In this document: positions 35,453 to 44,503 of the stretch, in pieces
Layout of the letters: each line of letters opens with the position of its first letter
Position numbering within the stretch: position 1 is the first letter of the stretch
Assembly: GCF_037482165.1 (NCBI RefSeq)
Contig: NZ_CP148048.1
Location: 558,001-622,000 of the forward strand
Length of the DNA: 64,000 bases
Origin: Parvimonas micra
GTDB taxonomy: Bacteria; Bacillota; Clostridia; Tissierellales; Peptoniphilaceae
Direction: 5' to 3'
Made by a program: the position numbers and the translations under genes
The notes under the pieces: model-generated
The model's input: the letters and a program-made list of their open reading frames with translations, nothing else
Told to the model about the DNA's origin: nothing
The model's database searches: none

Positions 35453-36232
35453 ATGAGTAAATATTTACCAACTTTTCTTAATCAGCTGAATATACAATTA
35501 AGCTATAAGTTTAACTTTATTTCCAATATATTTGTTAATATACTAGGTATTGTAATTTCTATATTTACTTGGAATGGTATTTTTGAAAGCGCTTCAGTTG
35601 AAAGTATTGGTGGTTTTACTAAAACTCAAATGATTTATTATATAGTTATTTCAAATATTGGGATGATTTTATTTTCAAGTGAAAGTGTAGTTAATATGGG
35701 TCATCTTGTTAGGACTGGGAAGCTTACTTCCATGTTGATTAGACCATATTCTATATTAGTGAATTCATTTTTTGCATTTTTAGGAAAGAAGTTTATATTT
35801 ATTATTGTTTATGTACTTATGTTCATTTTATCTTTTTTCGTTAATGTAAATATAGGATATTTTTTGCTAGTGTTTTTGTTGTTTATAGTAAATTTTTGTA
35901 TGTTTTTTATGCTAGTTTCTCTTGTGGGAAATCTTGGATTTTATTTGATAAATATGTGGACATTAAGACCTTTAATAAATTCAGTTTACTTACTGTTTGG
36001 AGGACTGCTTTTTCCTTTAAATTTGTTAGGAAATAAGATTTATAAAATAGTTGATAAAAACCCATTTGCAATAGTAGGATTTAATTTTACAAGGGCTATT
36101 CAAGGAAAATTAACAATTGAAGAATTAATTTTTTACATAATTCTATCTTTTTCTTGGTTTATTCTGTTTTTTGTTCTTTATAAAATTACTTATTATTTTG
36201 GACTGAAGAGATATGAGGGAATGGGAGCGTAA
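35453..36232 (+). CDS. ABC-2 type transporter permease, first subunit
   Basis: The 259-residue integral membrane protein has about six hydrophobic segments. The short loop ESVVNMGHLVRTGKLTSMLIRPYSILVNSF corresponds to the conserved G-x-L-x-x-x-L-x-R-P motif of COG4587/COG3694-like ABC-2 permeases. The ATG at 35453 has AAGGAGG 6-7 nt upstream, and the gap to the ATPase gene is a single base. With the next gene it would form the heteromeric channel. The substrate is not known. Confidence 0.82.
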   Translation: MSKYLPTFLNQLNIQLSYKFNFISNIFVNILGIVISIFTWNGIFESASVESIGGFTKTQMIYYIVISNIGMILFSSESVVNMGHLVRTGKLTSMLIRPYSILVNSFFAFLGKKFIFIIVYVLMFILSFFVNVNIGYFLLVFLLFIVNFCMFFMLVSLVGNLGFYLINMWTLRPLINSVYLLFGGLLFPLNLLGNKIYKIVDKNPFAIVGFNFTRAIQGKLTIEELIFYIILSFSWFILFFVLYKITYYFGLKRYEGMGA

Positions 36233-36234
36233 AT

Positions 36235-37008
36235 ATGAATTTTAGATTGTATAAAAAATTTTTATCACATAGTTTTCAAGAGTTTTTAATTTATAGATCT
36301 ACTGCAATTGTAACAATAGTTTTCGGTTTGATATTTTTTCTTGCTGAATTTATTGCAGGGGTAATTTATTTTGATTATACTGAAACAATATATGGGTGGG
36401 TAAAAAATGACTATTTGCTTTTAATATCAGTAGCTTCTGTAATAAGTTATGGTTATCAGTTTTTATTTACTGTTGCTCATGAAAATCTATATGAATTTAT
36501 TTTAGGTGGAGAGTTGGATTATATTTTGATTAGACCTGTAAATTCTTTTTTGTTTTACTCATTATATAGGGTGGATTTTCCGAGTTTGATTAATTTATTT
36601 ATAGCTCTGTGTTTTCAAATATTTATGCTGACAAAATATAGTTTAAATTTATTTATAATAATTGAATTTATTATTTCTATTTTGTTATCTATATACTTGG
36701 TATTTTTGTTAAATCAGATTGTAATAACTATTTCATTTTGGAAAGAACATTCAAGTGCTATAATGGGAATACCTGAATATCTAATTGATTTTTCAAGCAG
36801 ACCAAAGTCTATTTATCCTAAATCAATACAGTTTGTTTTAATTTATATAGTTCCTATTTTGCTGTCAATTAATCTTCCTGTACTCATAGTTAAAGAAGAA
36901 GCTTCCTTTTTAAGTATATTTTATATATTATTATTCGATTTGTTGGGAACTGTTTTTGCGATATTTCTTTGGAAAAAGGGTTTGAAAAAATACGTATCTG
37001 CTAATTAG
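36235..37008 (+). CDS. ABC-2 type transporter permease, second subunit
   Basis: The 257 residues again give about six membrane spans. A loop ILGGELDYILIRPVNSFLFYSLYR repeats the G-x-L-D-x-x-L-x-R-P motif of its neighbour, so the two permeases are distant paralogues, as is usual for this three-gene exporter type. It begins 2 nt after the previous stop and ends the operon; a stem-loop lies 30 nt downstream. Confidence 0.82.
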   Translation: MNFRLYKKFLSHSFQEFLIYRSTAIVTIVFGLIFFLAEFIAGVIYFDYTETIYGWVKNDYLLLISVASVISYGYQFLFTVAHENLYEFILGGELDYILIRPVNSFLFYSLYRVDFPSLINLFIALCFQIFMLTKYSLNLFIIIEFIISILLSIYLVFLLNQIVITISFWKEHSSAIMGIPEYLIDFSSRPKSIYPKSIQFVLIYIVPILLSINLPVLIVKEEASFLSIFYILLFDLLGTVFAIFLWKKGLKKYVSAN

Positions 37009-37038
37009 TTGTTATTAAAATATATATCAAAAATTAGA

Positions 37039-37079
37039 AAATCCTAATGAACAAAGTAAATTTTATTTCATTGGGATTT
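37039..37079 (+). terminator. Stem-loop after the ABC-2 permease genes
   Basis: Arms AAATCCTAATGAA and TTCATTGGGATTT (one G-U pair) are followed by an imperfect T-rich tract ATTTATT. It is a probable but not strong terminator. Confidence 0.6.
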
Positions 37080-37163
37080 ATTTATTATATTGTGCAGTAT
37101 CATATTTAAAAAATAGTCCAAAAATAAAAATGATAAAAAATATCAATTATATTTAAAAATCTA

Positions 37164-37192
37164 TTGAAATAATTTTTTTGTTGTGATATTAT
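37164..37192 (+). promoter_or_regulatory. Promoter of pepC
   Basis: TTGAAA (37164-37169), 17-nt spacer, TATTAT (37187-37192), followed by GGAGG and the start at 37229. Confidence 0.6.
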
Positions 37193-37228
37193 GAGTATGT
37201 TAAAAATAAAAAAATGGAGGAATAGTTT

Positions 37229-38560
37229 ATGGTAACAAATGAAATGATGAATAAATTTAAAGAACGTTTTGAAAGCGATTTATCAAGTAGAGTAATTTCA
37301 AATGCAATTGCTAAAAATGGTATTCAAGATAGTTCAATTAATAATGATGCTTTAAGATTTCATAATTTTAAGTTTTCAGACAGTGTAAAGAAAGCTGAAA
37401 TTACAAATCAAAAGAAATCAGGACGTTGTTGGATGTTTTCAGGACTTAATGTTTTAAGACTAAAAGTTATGGAAAAACTTAATTTAAAAACTTTTGAGTT
37501 TTCACAAGTTTATCTTTTCTTTATGGATAAAATGGAAAAATCAAATAATTTCTTAGAACTTATGATTGAACATATAGATGAACCATTAGGATCAAGACTT
37601 ATGGATAGTTTGTTAGATTTAGGAGCTGATGATGGAAACTTTTTTGAATGCTTTGATGACTTAATTTCAAAACATGGTATTGTTCCTAAATCAGTTATGC
37701 CAGAAACTTTCAGTTCATCCGATTCTGGTGCTTTTGTTGAACAAATTAATGTAAGATTAAAGAGAACTGCAATGAATATGAGAAAAGCACATTCAAATGG
37801 AGCTTCAGTTCAAGAATTAAAGAAATTAAAAGAAGAAACTCTTTATGAAGTTTATAATATTTGTACAAAAGTTCTAGGAAAATTACCAGAAACTTTTGAT
37901 TTTGAATATACAGATAAAGACGATAAATTCCAAAAGATTACAAATTTAACTCCAAAAAAATTCTATGAAGAATATGTTGGAAGTTACTTTGAAAATAAAG
38001 TTGATTTAATTGAAGATCCAAGGGGCAAGTATCCATTTGGTAAAAGAATAGAATTAAAATATTTTAAATCTGTTAGAGAAGGAAATCCTGTTGCTTCTTT
38101 AAATGTTCCTCAAGAAGACATTAAAAAAGCTATAATCGCATCTATAAAAGCTGGAGAAGCTGTGTGGTTTGCTTGTGATGTTATGAAGAACTGTGATAGA
38201 AAATTAGGTATAATGGATAAAGATTTATTTAATTATGATGAAACTTTAACAGAACTTGGAGAATTTTCTAAAGCCGACAGAATTGACTATAGATATACAG
38301 ATTTAACTCATGCTATGACATTTGTAGGAGTTGATTTGGATGAAAATGGGAATCCAATTAAGTGGCAAGTTGAAAACTCTTGGGGAGATGAAGTTGGAGA
38401 AAAGGGAATATTCTCAATGAGCGACTCTTGGTTTACAAATGAAAATATTTCAGCAATAGTAGATAAAAAATTCGTTGATGAAAAATGGTTAAAAGGTTTA
38501 GAAGAAGAATCTATAAAGATTGAACCTTGGGAACCATATGCAATGATGCTAAAAAGATAA
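37229..38560 (+). CDS. pepC: Aminopeptidase C (peptidase C1B, bleomycin hydrolase family)
   Basis: PepC is a hexameric cytosolic cysteine aminopeptidase with a self-compartmentalised barrel. The 443 residues contain the active-site Cys67 in KKSGRCWMFSGLN, the His in DLTHAMTFVGVD near residue 368 and the Asn in QVENSWGDEVG near 389, the papain-type triad in order. The C-terminal residues fold back into the active site in this family. It has its own promoter and terminator and precedes an M3 oligoendopeptidase, so this region serves intracellular peptide breakdown. Confidence 0.95.
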   Translation: MVTNEMMNKFKERFESDLSSRVISNAIAKNGIQDSSINNDALRFHNFKFSDSVKKAEITNQKKSGRCWMFSGLNVLRLKVMEKLNLKTFEFSQVYLFFMDKMEKSNNFLELMIEHIDEPLGSRLMDSLLDLGADDGNFFECFDDLISKHGIVPKSVMPETFSSSDSGAFVEQINVRLKRTAMNMRKAHSNGASVQELKKLKEETLYEVYNICTKVLGKLPETFDFEYTDKDDKFQKITNLTPKKFYEEYVGSYFENKVDLIEDPRGKYPFGKRIELKYFKSVREGNPVASLNVPQEDIKKAIIASIKAGEAVWFACDVMKNCDRKLGIMDKDLFNYDETLTELGEFSKADRIDYRYTDLTHAMTFVGVDLDENGNPIKWQVENSWGDEVGEKGIFSMSDSWFTNENISAIVDKKFVDEKWLKGLEEESIKIEPWEPYAMMLKR

Positions 38561-38565
38561 ATTTT

Positions 38566-38596
38566 AAAAGGGATTACTGCGGTAATTCCTTTTTTT
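38566..38596 (+). terminator. Intrinsic terminator of pepC
   Basis: AAAAGGGATTAC, loop TGCG, GTAATTCCTTTT (one G-U pair) and more T. Confidence 0.85.
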
Positions 38597-38680
38597 GAAT
38601 TTTTAAATCTTTATAAGGCTATTTTTTATCATTAAATTATGTTAAAATAGTCTTGTATTTTAATTAAATAGGAGGTAGTT

Positions 38681-40393
38681 ATGGCTAAAGAAAATTTAGA
38701 TTTAAAGTTTGAGGATTATAAATATATTCGTCCCGACTTTGAAAAACTTAGAGCTGACATTAGAGCTTTGACTGAAAGACTTGCAAAAGCTAAAACAAGT
38801 GAAGAGGCAATTGAAACTTATAATGAACTTAATAAAGTAAGTTCAGATGCTGATAGTATGGTTGCTTTAGCTCATGTTAAAAATTCAATTGATACTAAAG
38901 ATGAATTTTTTGACAAGGAAATGCAATTCATCCAAGAAAATGCTCCAAAAGTTCAAGAAGTCGAGGTTGAATATATAAGAGAATTTGTTAATAATAAATT
39001 CAGAAAAGAGCTTGAAGAAAAATTTGGAGTTTATTTATTCCAAAAATATGAAAATTATTTATTGACTTTTAATCCTTCAATTATGGATGATTTGGTTGAA
39101 GAAGCAAAAGTTGTTATGGAATATCAAAAACTTTTATCTTCTTGTTCAAAAGAGTGGAACGGGGAACAATTAAACCTTACTCAACTTGCTAAATATTCTC
39201 AAGATTCAAATGCAAATGTTAGAAGAAAAGCTACAAATCTTATATCAGAAATTTATGAAGAACAAACTGAAAAATTAGATGAAATTTATGATAAAATTGT
39301 AAAAATAAGAGATAAAATGGCTAAAAAATTGGGCTATAAAAACTTTATAGAGCTTGGCTATAAAAAAATGGGCAGAGTTGACTACAATGCAAAAGATGTT
39401 GAAGGCTATAGAAAACAAATTGTAGAAACTATTGTTCCTATTTGTAATAAGATTAGAGAAGAACAAAGAAAGAGAATCGGTCTGGATAAACTTACTTTTT
39501 ATGATGAACCTATATTTTTTAAGTCAGGAAATCCTGCTCCGCATGGAAAAAAGGATTGGATGGTTGAAAAAGCTGAAAAAATGTACAGTGAGTTATCTCC
39601 TGAAACAAAAGAGTTCTTTAACTTTATGAAAACAAAAGATTTATTTGATTTGGATGCAAAATCAACTAAGGCTGCCGGTGGATATTGTACTTATTTAAGA
39701 AATTGGAGAAGTCCATTTATATTTGCGAATTTTAATGGAACTACTCATGATGTTGAGGTTTTGACTCATGAGGCAGGTCATGCTTTTCAGGTTTTTTCAT
39801 CAAGAGATTATATTCCTGAATATATTTGGCCCGGAATGGAATCAGCAGAGATTCATTCAATGAGTATGGAATTTTTCACTTGGCCTTGGATGGATTTGTT
39901 CTTTGAAGAAGAAGCTGATAAATTTAGATATAAACATATAACTCATTGTTTGATGTTTTTACCTTATGGAGCATTAGTTGATGAATTTCAACATGTTGTA
40001 TATGAAAATCCGGAACTTTCTCCAAAAGAAAGGCGTGAAAAATATAGAGAATTGGAAAAGAAATACTTGCCACATAGAGATTATGACGGAATAAAAGTTT
40101 TAGAAGATGGTGGATTTTGGTTTAGACAAAGACATATTTATCAAATGCCTTTCTACTATATAGATTATACTTTGGCTCAAGTATGTGCTTTCCAATTCTG
40201 GAATAAGGATAGGAAAGACCATAAAACTGCTTTTGCAGATTATTTAAGATTATGTAAAACAGGTGGAACAAAACCTTTCTTACAACTTCTTGAAGTAGCA
40301 AAATTAGAAAATCCGTTTATAGACGGAACCATTAAAAAAGCTGTTGAACCAATAGAAGAATATCTAAATTCTGTTGATGCAAGTAAATTTTAA
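38681..40393 (+). CDS. M3 family oligoendopeptidase
   Basis: The 570 residues are a zinc oligopeptidase of family M3B (PepF-like). The metal motif HEAGHAFQ lies in VLTHEAGHAFQVFSSRDY near residue 364, with the third ligand Glu in ESAEIHSMSMEFFTWP about 25 residues later; the C-terminal GGFWFRQRHIYQMPFYYIDYTLAQ block contains the conserved substrate Tyr and His. Such enzymes cut peptides of roughly 6 to 20 residues in the cytoplasm. AGGAGG lies 7 nt before the ATG. The gene converges on purB over repeat copy 3, and no separate + strand terminator is seen between its stop and the repeat. Confidence 0.92.
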   Translation: MAKENLDLKFEDYKYIRPDFEKLRADIRALTERLAKAKTSEEAIETYNELNKVSSDADSMVALAHVKNSIDTKDEFFDKEMQFIQENAPKVQEVEVEYIREFVNNKFRKELEEKFGVYLFQKYENYLLTFNPSIMDDLVEEAKVVMEYQKLLSSCSKEWNGEQLNLTQLAKYSQDSNANVRRKATNLISEIYEEQTEKLDEIYDKIVKIRDKMAKKLGYKNFIELGYKKMGRVDYNAKDVEGYRKQIVETIVPICNKIREEQRKRIGLDKLTFYDEPIFFKSGNPAPHGKKDWMVEKAEKMYSELSPETKEFFNFMKTKDLFDLDAKSTKAAGGYCTYLRNWRSPFIFANFNGTTHDVEVLTHEAGHAFQVFSSRDYIPEYIWPGMESAEIHSMSMEFFTWPWMDLFFEEEADKFRYKHITHCLMFLPYGALVDEFQHVVYENPELSPKERREKYRELEKKYLPHRDYDGIKVLEDGGFWFRQRHIYQMPFYYIDYTLAQVCAFQFWNKDRKDHKTAFADYLRLCKTGGTKPFLQLLEVAKLENPFIDGTIKKAVEPIEEYLNSVDASKF

Positions 40394-40405
40394 GAAATAA
40401 AGTAA

Positions 40406-40477
40406 ATAAGAACCTCACCCTTCCACGATGCTTCGCATTGGGTGGGTTTCCGAGAACCTTGTTGTTTCACAATAAAA
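40406..40477 (+). repeat. 72-nt dispersed intergenic repeat, copy 3 (oligoendopeptidase / purB junction)
   Basis: This copy matches copy 2 at 68 of 72 positions and copy 1 at 66, without gaps. Three of its four changes from copy 2 lie in the paired core (CCTCACC, GCATTG, GGTTTCC), making a few pairs G-U or mismatched. It lies 12 nt after the oligoendopeptidase stop and ends two bases before the terminator hairpin of purB. Unlike copies 1 and 2, no + strand terminator precedes it. Confidence 0.95.
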
Positions 40478-40478
40478 G

Positions 40479-40503
40479 AAACGCTCCGTTTGGAGCGTTT
40501 TTT
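40479..40503 (-). terminator. Terminator of purB (bidirectional)
   Basis: AAACGCTCC, GTTT, GGAGCGTTT, with T runs on both strands. It touches the purB stop codon and can also end transcripts from the oligoendopeptidase gene. Confidence 0.85.
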
Positions 40504-41932
40504 ATATTTCAATTTCTTTTATATTTTCAATCAGATTTTTGTTTTCTTCTAAAATAGGATTAACTTCATTTTCTATAAATTCATCAACTTGTGAAGGACA
40601 TCTTCCAACATATTTCATAGGATTAAGTACTTCTTTGAGTTCATTTTTACTTATATCAAAGAAATCATCTTTTTCAATTAATTCCAATAGATTATTTTCA
40701 AGCCCTTTTTCTTTCACATTTTTACCTGCAACTTGAGAAAGTTCTCTGATTCTTTCGTGAAGTTCCTGTCTGTCTCCACCTTTTTTTACTTGATTCATCA
40801 TTATGTTTTCACTCGCCATAAATGGTAATTCGGCCATTAAATGTTTTTCGATTACTTTTTCATAAACTACCATTCCATCAACTACATTTGCATAGAGATT
40901 CAATATTCCATCTACTGCTAAAAATCCTTGAGAAATTGAAAGTCTTTTATTTGCACTGTCATCTAAAGTTCTTTCAAACCATTGTGTTGCAAAAGTTATA
41001 GATGGATTCATTACATTTGAAATAACAAAATTTGACAAAGCTCCAATTCTTTCTGATTTCATAGGATTTCTCTTATAGGGCATAGCAGATGATCCAATCT
41101 GATTTTTACCAAAAGGTTCTTCAATTTCTTTAAGATGTTGTAATAATCTTAAATCATTTGAAAATTTATGTGCAGATTGTGCTATATTTGATAATAAAAA
41201 TAAAACTTTACTATCAATTTTTCTTGTATAAGTTTGACCTGAAACAGCATAAACTCCTTTGAAGTTCATTTCTGAAGCAATAAAATTATCAAGCTTTTTA
41301 ACTTTTTCTTCATCATTATTAAATAACTCCATAAATGATGCTTGGCTTCCAGTTGTTCCTTTTGCACCACGAAGTTTTAAGTTTTCCAATATGAAATTTA
41401 ATTCTTCAAGGTCAATAAGTAAGTCTTGCATATAGAGTGTTAATCTTTTTCCAACTGTTGTTGGTTGAGCTGCTTGAAAATGCGTATAAGCCAAAGTTGG
41501 AATGTTTTTATATTTTAGAGCATTTTTCTTTAATAAATTTAAAACATTTATAATTTTTTTCTTTACAATTAAGAGTGCTTCTTTCATAACTACAAGTTCA
41601 GTATTATCACCAACGTAGCAACTTGTAGCACCTAAATGAATAATCCCTTTTGCATTAGGACACTGAACTCCATAAGCATAAACATGACTCATAACATCAT
41701 GTTTAACAATTTTTTCTCTTTCTAAAGCTATATCAAAGTTAATATCCTCTTTAAAGGCTTCAAGTTCTTTAATTTGCTCATCAGTTATATTTAGCCCTAA
41801 ACTTTTTTCTCCTTTGGCAAGAGTTATCCATAATTTTCTCCAAGTTTTAAATTTAAATTCATCGGAAAAAATGTAACTCATCTCTTTACTTGAATATCTT
41901 TTTGTTAGTGGATTTGAATAAATATCGTTCAT
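40502..41932 (-). CDS. purB: Adenylosuccinate lyase
   Basis: PurB removes fumarate from adenylosuccinate and SAICAR in AMP and IMP synthesis. The 476 residues, longer than the roughly 430 of the B. subtilis enzyme, carry IIHLGATSCYVGDNTEL (H-x-G-A-T-S), YTHFQAAQPTTVGKRL with the catalytic His, and the mobile signature loop IGSSAMPYKRNPMKSE with the catalytic Ser. No other purine gene is near, so it may serve only AMP formation from salvaged IMP. It is on the - strand against the local trend, with GAGGAG before its ATG and an AT-rich leader. Confidence 0.95.
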   Translation of the reverse strand: MNDIYSNPLTKRYSSKEMSYIFSDEFKFKTWRKLWITLAKGEKSLGLNITDEQIKELEAFKEDINFDIALEREKIVKHDVMSHVYAYGVQCPNAKGIIHLGATSCYVGDNTELVVMKEALLIVKKKIINVLNLLKKNALKYKNIPTLAYTHFQAAQPTTVGKRLTLYMQDLLIDLEELNFILENLKLRGAKGTTGSQASFMELFNNDEEKVKKLDNFIASEMNFKGVYAVSGQTYTRKIDSKVLFLLSNIAQSAHKFSNDLRLLQHLKEIEEPFGKNQIGSSAMPYKRNPMKSERIGALSNFVISNVMNPSITFATQWFERTLDDSANKRLSISQGFLAVDGILNLYANVVDGMVVYEKVIEKHLMAELPFMASENIMMNQVKKGGDRQELHERIRELSQVAGKNVKEKGLENNLLELIEKDDFFDISKNELKEVLNPMKYVGRCPSQVDEFIENEVNPILEENKNLIENIKEIEI

Positions 41933-42015
41933 AAAAACTCCTCAGTTAATTTTTTAATACATAATTTAATTTTATCCATATATCTAAAAAATAATGGGTA
42001 AATATTTATAGCTAT

Positions 42016-42044
42016 ATTATATCATATTATATTAATTTTTTTAA
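42016..42044 (-). promoter_or_regulatory. Putative promoter of purB
   Basis: On the - strand TTAAAA (42039-42044), 17-nt spacer, TATAAT (42016-42021), giving a leader of about 75 nt. No purine riboswitch is recognised in it. The rest of the 342-nt divergent gap (41933-42274) is plain AT-rich sequence, apart from this and the deacetylase promoter and leader. Confidence 0.4.
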
Positions 42045-42152
42045 AACAAAAATATATATTAATTTAATTTTTGTATCATTATTTATTTTTTAAAAATATA
42101 TATGTTTTTTCGAATAATAAATAAAAAAATAATTGAATTTCTAATAATTGAG

Positions 42153-42182
42153 TTTACAATATATTTATAAATATGTTATAAT
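42153..42182 (+). promoter_or_regulatory. Promoter of the polysaccharide deacetylase-rmuC unit
   Basis: TTTACA (42153-42158), 18-nt spacer, TATAAT (42177-42182), with transcription expected to start near 42189. Confidence 0.5.
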
Positions 42183-42189
42183 AAATGAA

Positions 42190-42253
42190 GCTTTAGACTA
42201 TGGGCTTAAACTATAGGGGATATACAATTATTAATTGGAAATAAATAATTGTA
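42190..42253 (+). promoter_or_regulatory. 5' leader with direct repeat and hairpin before the deacetylase gene
   Basis: Two imperfect copies, CTTTAGACTATGGG and CTTAAACTATAGGG, lie side by side (42191-42218), their ACTAT cores 13 nt apart. A 10-bp perfect hairpin, arms TACAATTATT (42223-42232) and AATAATTGTA (42244-42253), follows just before AGGAGG. The first may be a protein-binding site at the transcription start, the second an mRNA structure. I cannot match either to a known element. Confidence 0.4.
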
Positions 42254-42274
42254 CTAAATTAGGAGGTAAATTTA

Positions 42275-43276
42275 ATGATAGATAATGAAGAAAAAATAAA
42301 AGTAACAAAGAAGAAAAAAAAGAAAAGAAGAAGAAAAGAAAATTTTGTTATAATAACTGCGGTTTTTTTAGCACTATTTGTCTTTTTAGGTGGTAAATAT
42401 GTTTTAAGTGTTATGTATCAAAATAAAACACAAATACAAAATAAAAATAATGAAAATGAGCAAAAAAATACATCTGATAATAATTCTGAGGGAAAACAAA
42501 ACACAACTGAAAAAGAACCAGAAAAACAAGATTCTAATGGTATAGATTTTTCAGAATCTGGAAGCCACATAAAGTCTGCAGATTCTTATGCTTATGATAC
42601 TGCTGAAATTAGAGACTATATCATGAGTAAAAAAGAATATACTGGAAAGAAAATTGTGTTCTTAACTTTTGATGATGGTGTTACTCCTGGAATTACAGAT
42701 AAAGTTTTAGATATTCTTAAGGAAAAACAAGTTCCAGCTACTTTCTTTATAGTTGGTAAAACATTAAATGATCAAGCAAAGCCATATTTGGAAAGAGAAT
42801 TAAAAGAAGGACATGGAATAGCAATTCATAGTTTTTCTCATGATTATAATAAACTATATCCAAATAGAGTTCCTAATGCATCCGTTATAAAAGATGAAGC
42901 AGAAAAAACTTTATCAAGATTAAAGGAACTTCTTGGAGATAAATTTAATACTGGGGTTTGGAGATATCCAGGCGGACATATGTCCTGGAAAGGTCTTGAA
43001 AATGCTGGTAATGGTGATGAAGTTCTAAAAAGTTTGGGACTTGAATGGATAGATTGGAATAGTTTATCTGGTGATGCTGAACCACAAAAGGTTAGACCAA
43101 CTAATAAAGAAGAAATGTTAAAATATGTTAAAACATCTTTGAGCTATTGGAAACAACAAAATGTTGCTGTTGTTTTAATGCATGATTCTCAAGGAAAGAA
43201 TTTAACTGTAGAAACTTTGCCTAGTATAATTGATTATTTTAAATCTAATGGATATGAGTTTGGTATTTTAAAATAG
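42275..43276 (+). CDS. Membrane-anchored polysaccharide deacetylase (NodB domain, PgdA-like)
   Basis: The 333 residues have a very basic cytoplasmic N terminus (KKKKKKRRRKEN), one transmembrane helix (about residues 26-48), a Asn/Glu/Lys-rich linker and a C-terminal NodB homology domain. The metal/catalytic motifs are TFDDGVTPG near residue 131 (Asp-Asp), HSFSHD near 188 (His-x3-His), and WRYPGGHMSW near 231 (motif 3). Relatives remove N-acetyl groups from peptidoglycan GlcNAc or MurNAc at the cell surface, giving lysozyme resistance. The exact substrate is not certain. It is followed 7 nt later by rmuC, a frequent neighbour only by chance as far as I know. Confidence 0.88.
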   Translation: MIDNEEKIKVTKKKKKKRRRKENFVIITAVFLALFVFLGGKYVLSVMYQNKTQIQNKNNENEQKNTSDNNSEGKQNTTEKEPEKQDSNGIDFSESGSHIKSADSYAYDTAEIRDYIMSKKEYTGKKIVFLTFDDGVTPGITDKVLDILKEKQVPATFFIVGKTLNDQAKPYLERELKEGHGIAIHSFSHDYNKLYPNRVPNASVIKDEAEKTLSRLKELLGDKFNTGVWRYPGGHMSWKGLENAGNGDEVLKSLGLEWIDWNSLSGDAEPQKVRPTNKEEMLKYVKTSLSYWKQQNVAVVLMHDSQGKNLTVETLPSIIDYFKSNGYEFGILK

Positions 43277-43283
43277 GTGAAAT

Positions 43284-44495
43284 ATGATTTATTTTTTAAT
43301 TGGGATTTTAATTTTACTAGTAGTTATTGTCATTGTTTTGATTTTAAAAATATTGAAAAAATCAAATGATGATATAATAAGAGATGAAGATATTCTAAAG
43401 TTAAAACTTAGTTTTTCGGATGAATTTAATAAATTAAACGAAAAATTAAATGGAAATAATGAAAAAATCTCCAATCAGTTGCTTGAATTTAAAAATTCCA
43501 CTAATGATAATATTATAAAAGCAGGTAAAGAAAATATTGATTCAATTTTTAATTTTAATGATAAATTAAAATCTGAGTTGAAAAAGGACTTCTTAAATCT
43601 TACTGTTGTTGTAGAAGGTAGACTTGATAAGATAAATGAAAGTGTTGAAGTTAAGCTTGAAAAAAGTTTTGAAGATACTAAAAAGACATTTAGTAATGTT
43701 ATGCAAAGTTTAGGAAGGCTTGATGAAGCACAAAAAAAGATGGAATTTTTATCTAATAATGTTCAAAATTTAAATAATGTTTTGACTGATAAAAAAACTC
43801 GTGGCATATTTGGTGAAGTACAATTATATCAAGTTTTGACTTCAGCTTTTGGAAATAATAATGAAATTTATCAAAAACAATATAAACTTTCTAATGGGAC
43901 GATGGCAGATGCAGTGATATTTGCTCCAGAACCAGTTGGAACTATTTGCATTGACAGTAAATTTCCATTGGAAAATTATAGGAGAATTTTTGAAGATATA
44001 TCTGAAAACAAGGTGGAAAACGAAAAGAGTTTTGAACAAAATTTAAAAAAACATATTGATGATATTTCTTCTAAATATATAATAAAAAACGAAACAACAG
44101 ATCAGGCCATTTTGTTTTTGCCAGCAGAAGCTATATTTGCTTATCTTAATGCTTATATGCCTAAAATTGTTGAGTATGCGTATTCAAAGAGAGTTTGGAT
44201 TACGTCTCCAACAACAATGATGGCGATATTAACAACAATACAAGCTGTTTCTCAAAACTTAAAGCAATCTCAATATGCTTTAGAGATTCAAAAAGAATTA
44301 AATTCGCTCTCTGCAGAGTTTGAAAGATATGCAAAAAGATGGGAAACATTAGAAAAAGATATAAACAAGGTAAGTAAAGATGTAAAAGATATTTTTACTA
44401 CTTCAACAAAGATAACAAGAAGATTTGATAATATCAAGAATGTTGAGGTATTTGAAAAAGAAGAAATGGAAGAAGTTTTAAAAATTGAGGAATAA
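43284..44495 (+). CDS. rmuC: DNA recombination protein RmuC homologue
   Basis: The 403 residues show an N-terminal transmembrane helix (residues 2-22), a long coiled coil (about 30-170) and the RmuC nuclease-like core: TRGIFGEVQLYQVL, GTICIDSKFPLENYRR, ATDQAILFLPAEAIFAYL-like TTDQAILFLPAEAIFAYLNA, and SPTTMMAILTTIQAV. The core is related to the PD-(D/E)XK fold. RmuC was found in E. coli to limit inversions at short inverted repeats; its mechanism is unclear. It is translated with the deacetylase gene and ends at a strong terminator, upstream of the S10 operon. Confidence 0.9.
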   Translation: MIYFLIGILILLVVIVIVLILKILKKSNDDIIRDEDILKLKLSFSDEFNKLNEKLNGNNEKISNQLLEFKNSTNDNIIKAGKENIDSIFNFNDKLKSELKKDFLNLTVVVEGRLDKINESVEVKLEKSFEDTKKTFSNVMQSLGRLDEAQKKMEFLSNNVQNLNNVLTDKKTRGIFGEVQLYQVLTSAFGNNNEIYQKQYKLSNGTMADAVIFAPEPVGTICIDSKFPLENYRRIFEDISENKVENEKSFEQNLKKHIDDISSKYIIKNETTDQAILFLPAEAIFAYLNAYMPKIVEYAYSKRVWITSPTTMMAILTTIQAVSQNLKQSQYALEIQKELNSLSAEFERYAKRWETLEKDINKVSKDVKDIFTTSTKITRRFDNIKNVEVFEKEEMEEVLKIEE

Positions 44496-44503
44496 ATTTA
44501 GTT

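Noticed and set aside
41933-42008. Purine riboswitch in the purB leader
   Set aside because: The leader of about 75 nt lacks the conserved paired loops and is almost pure AT-rich sequence.
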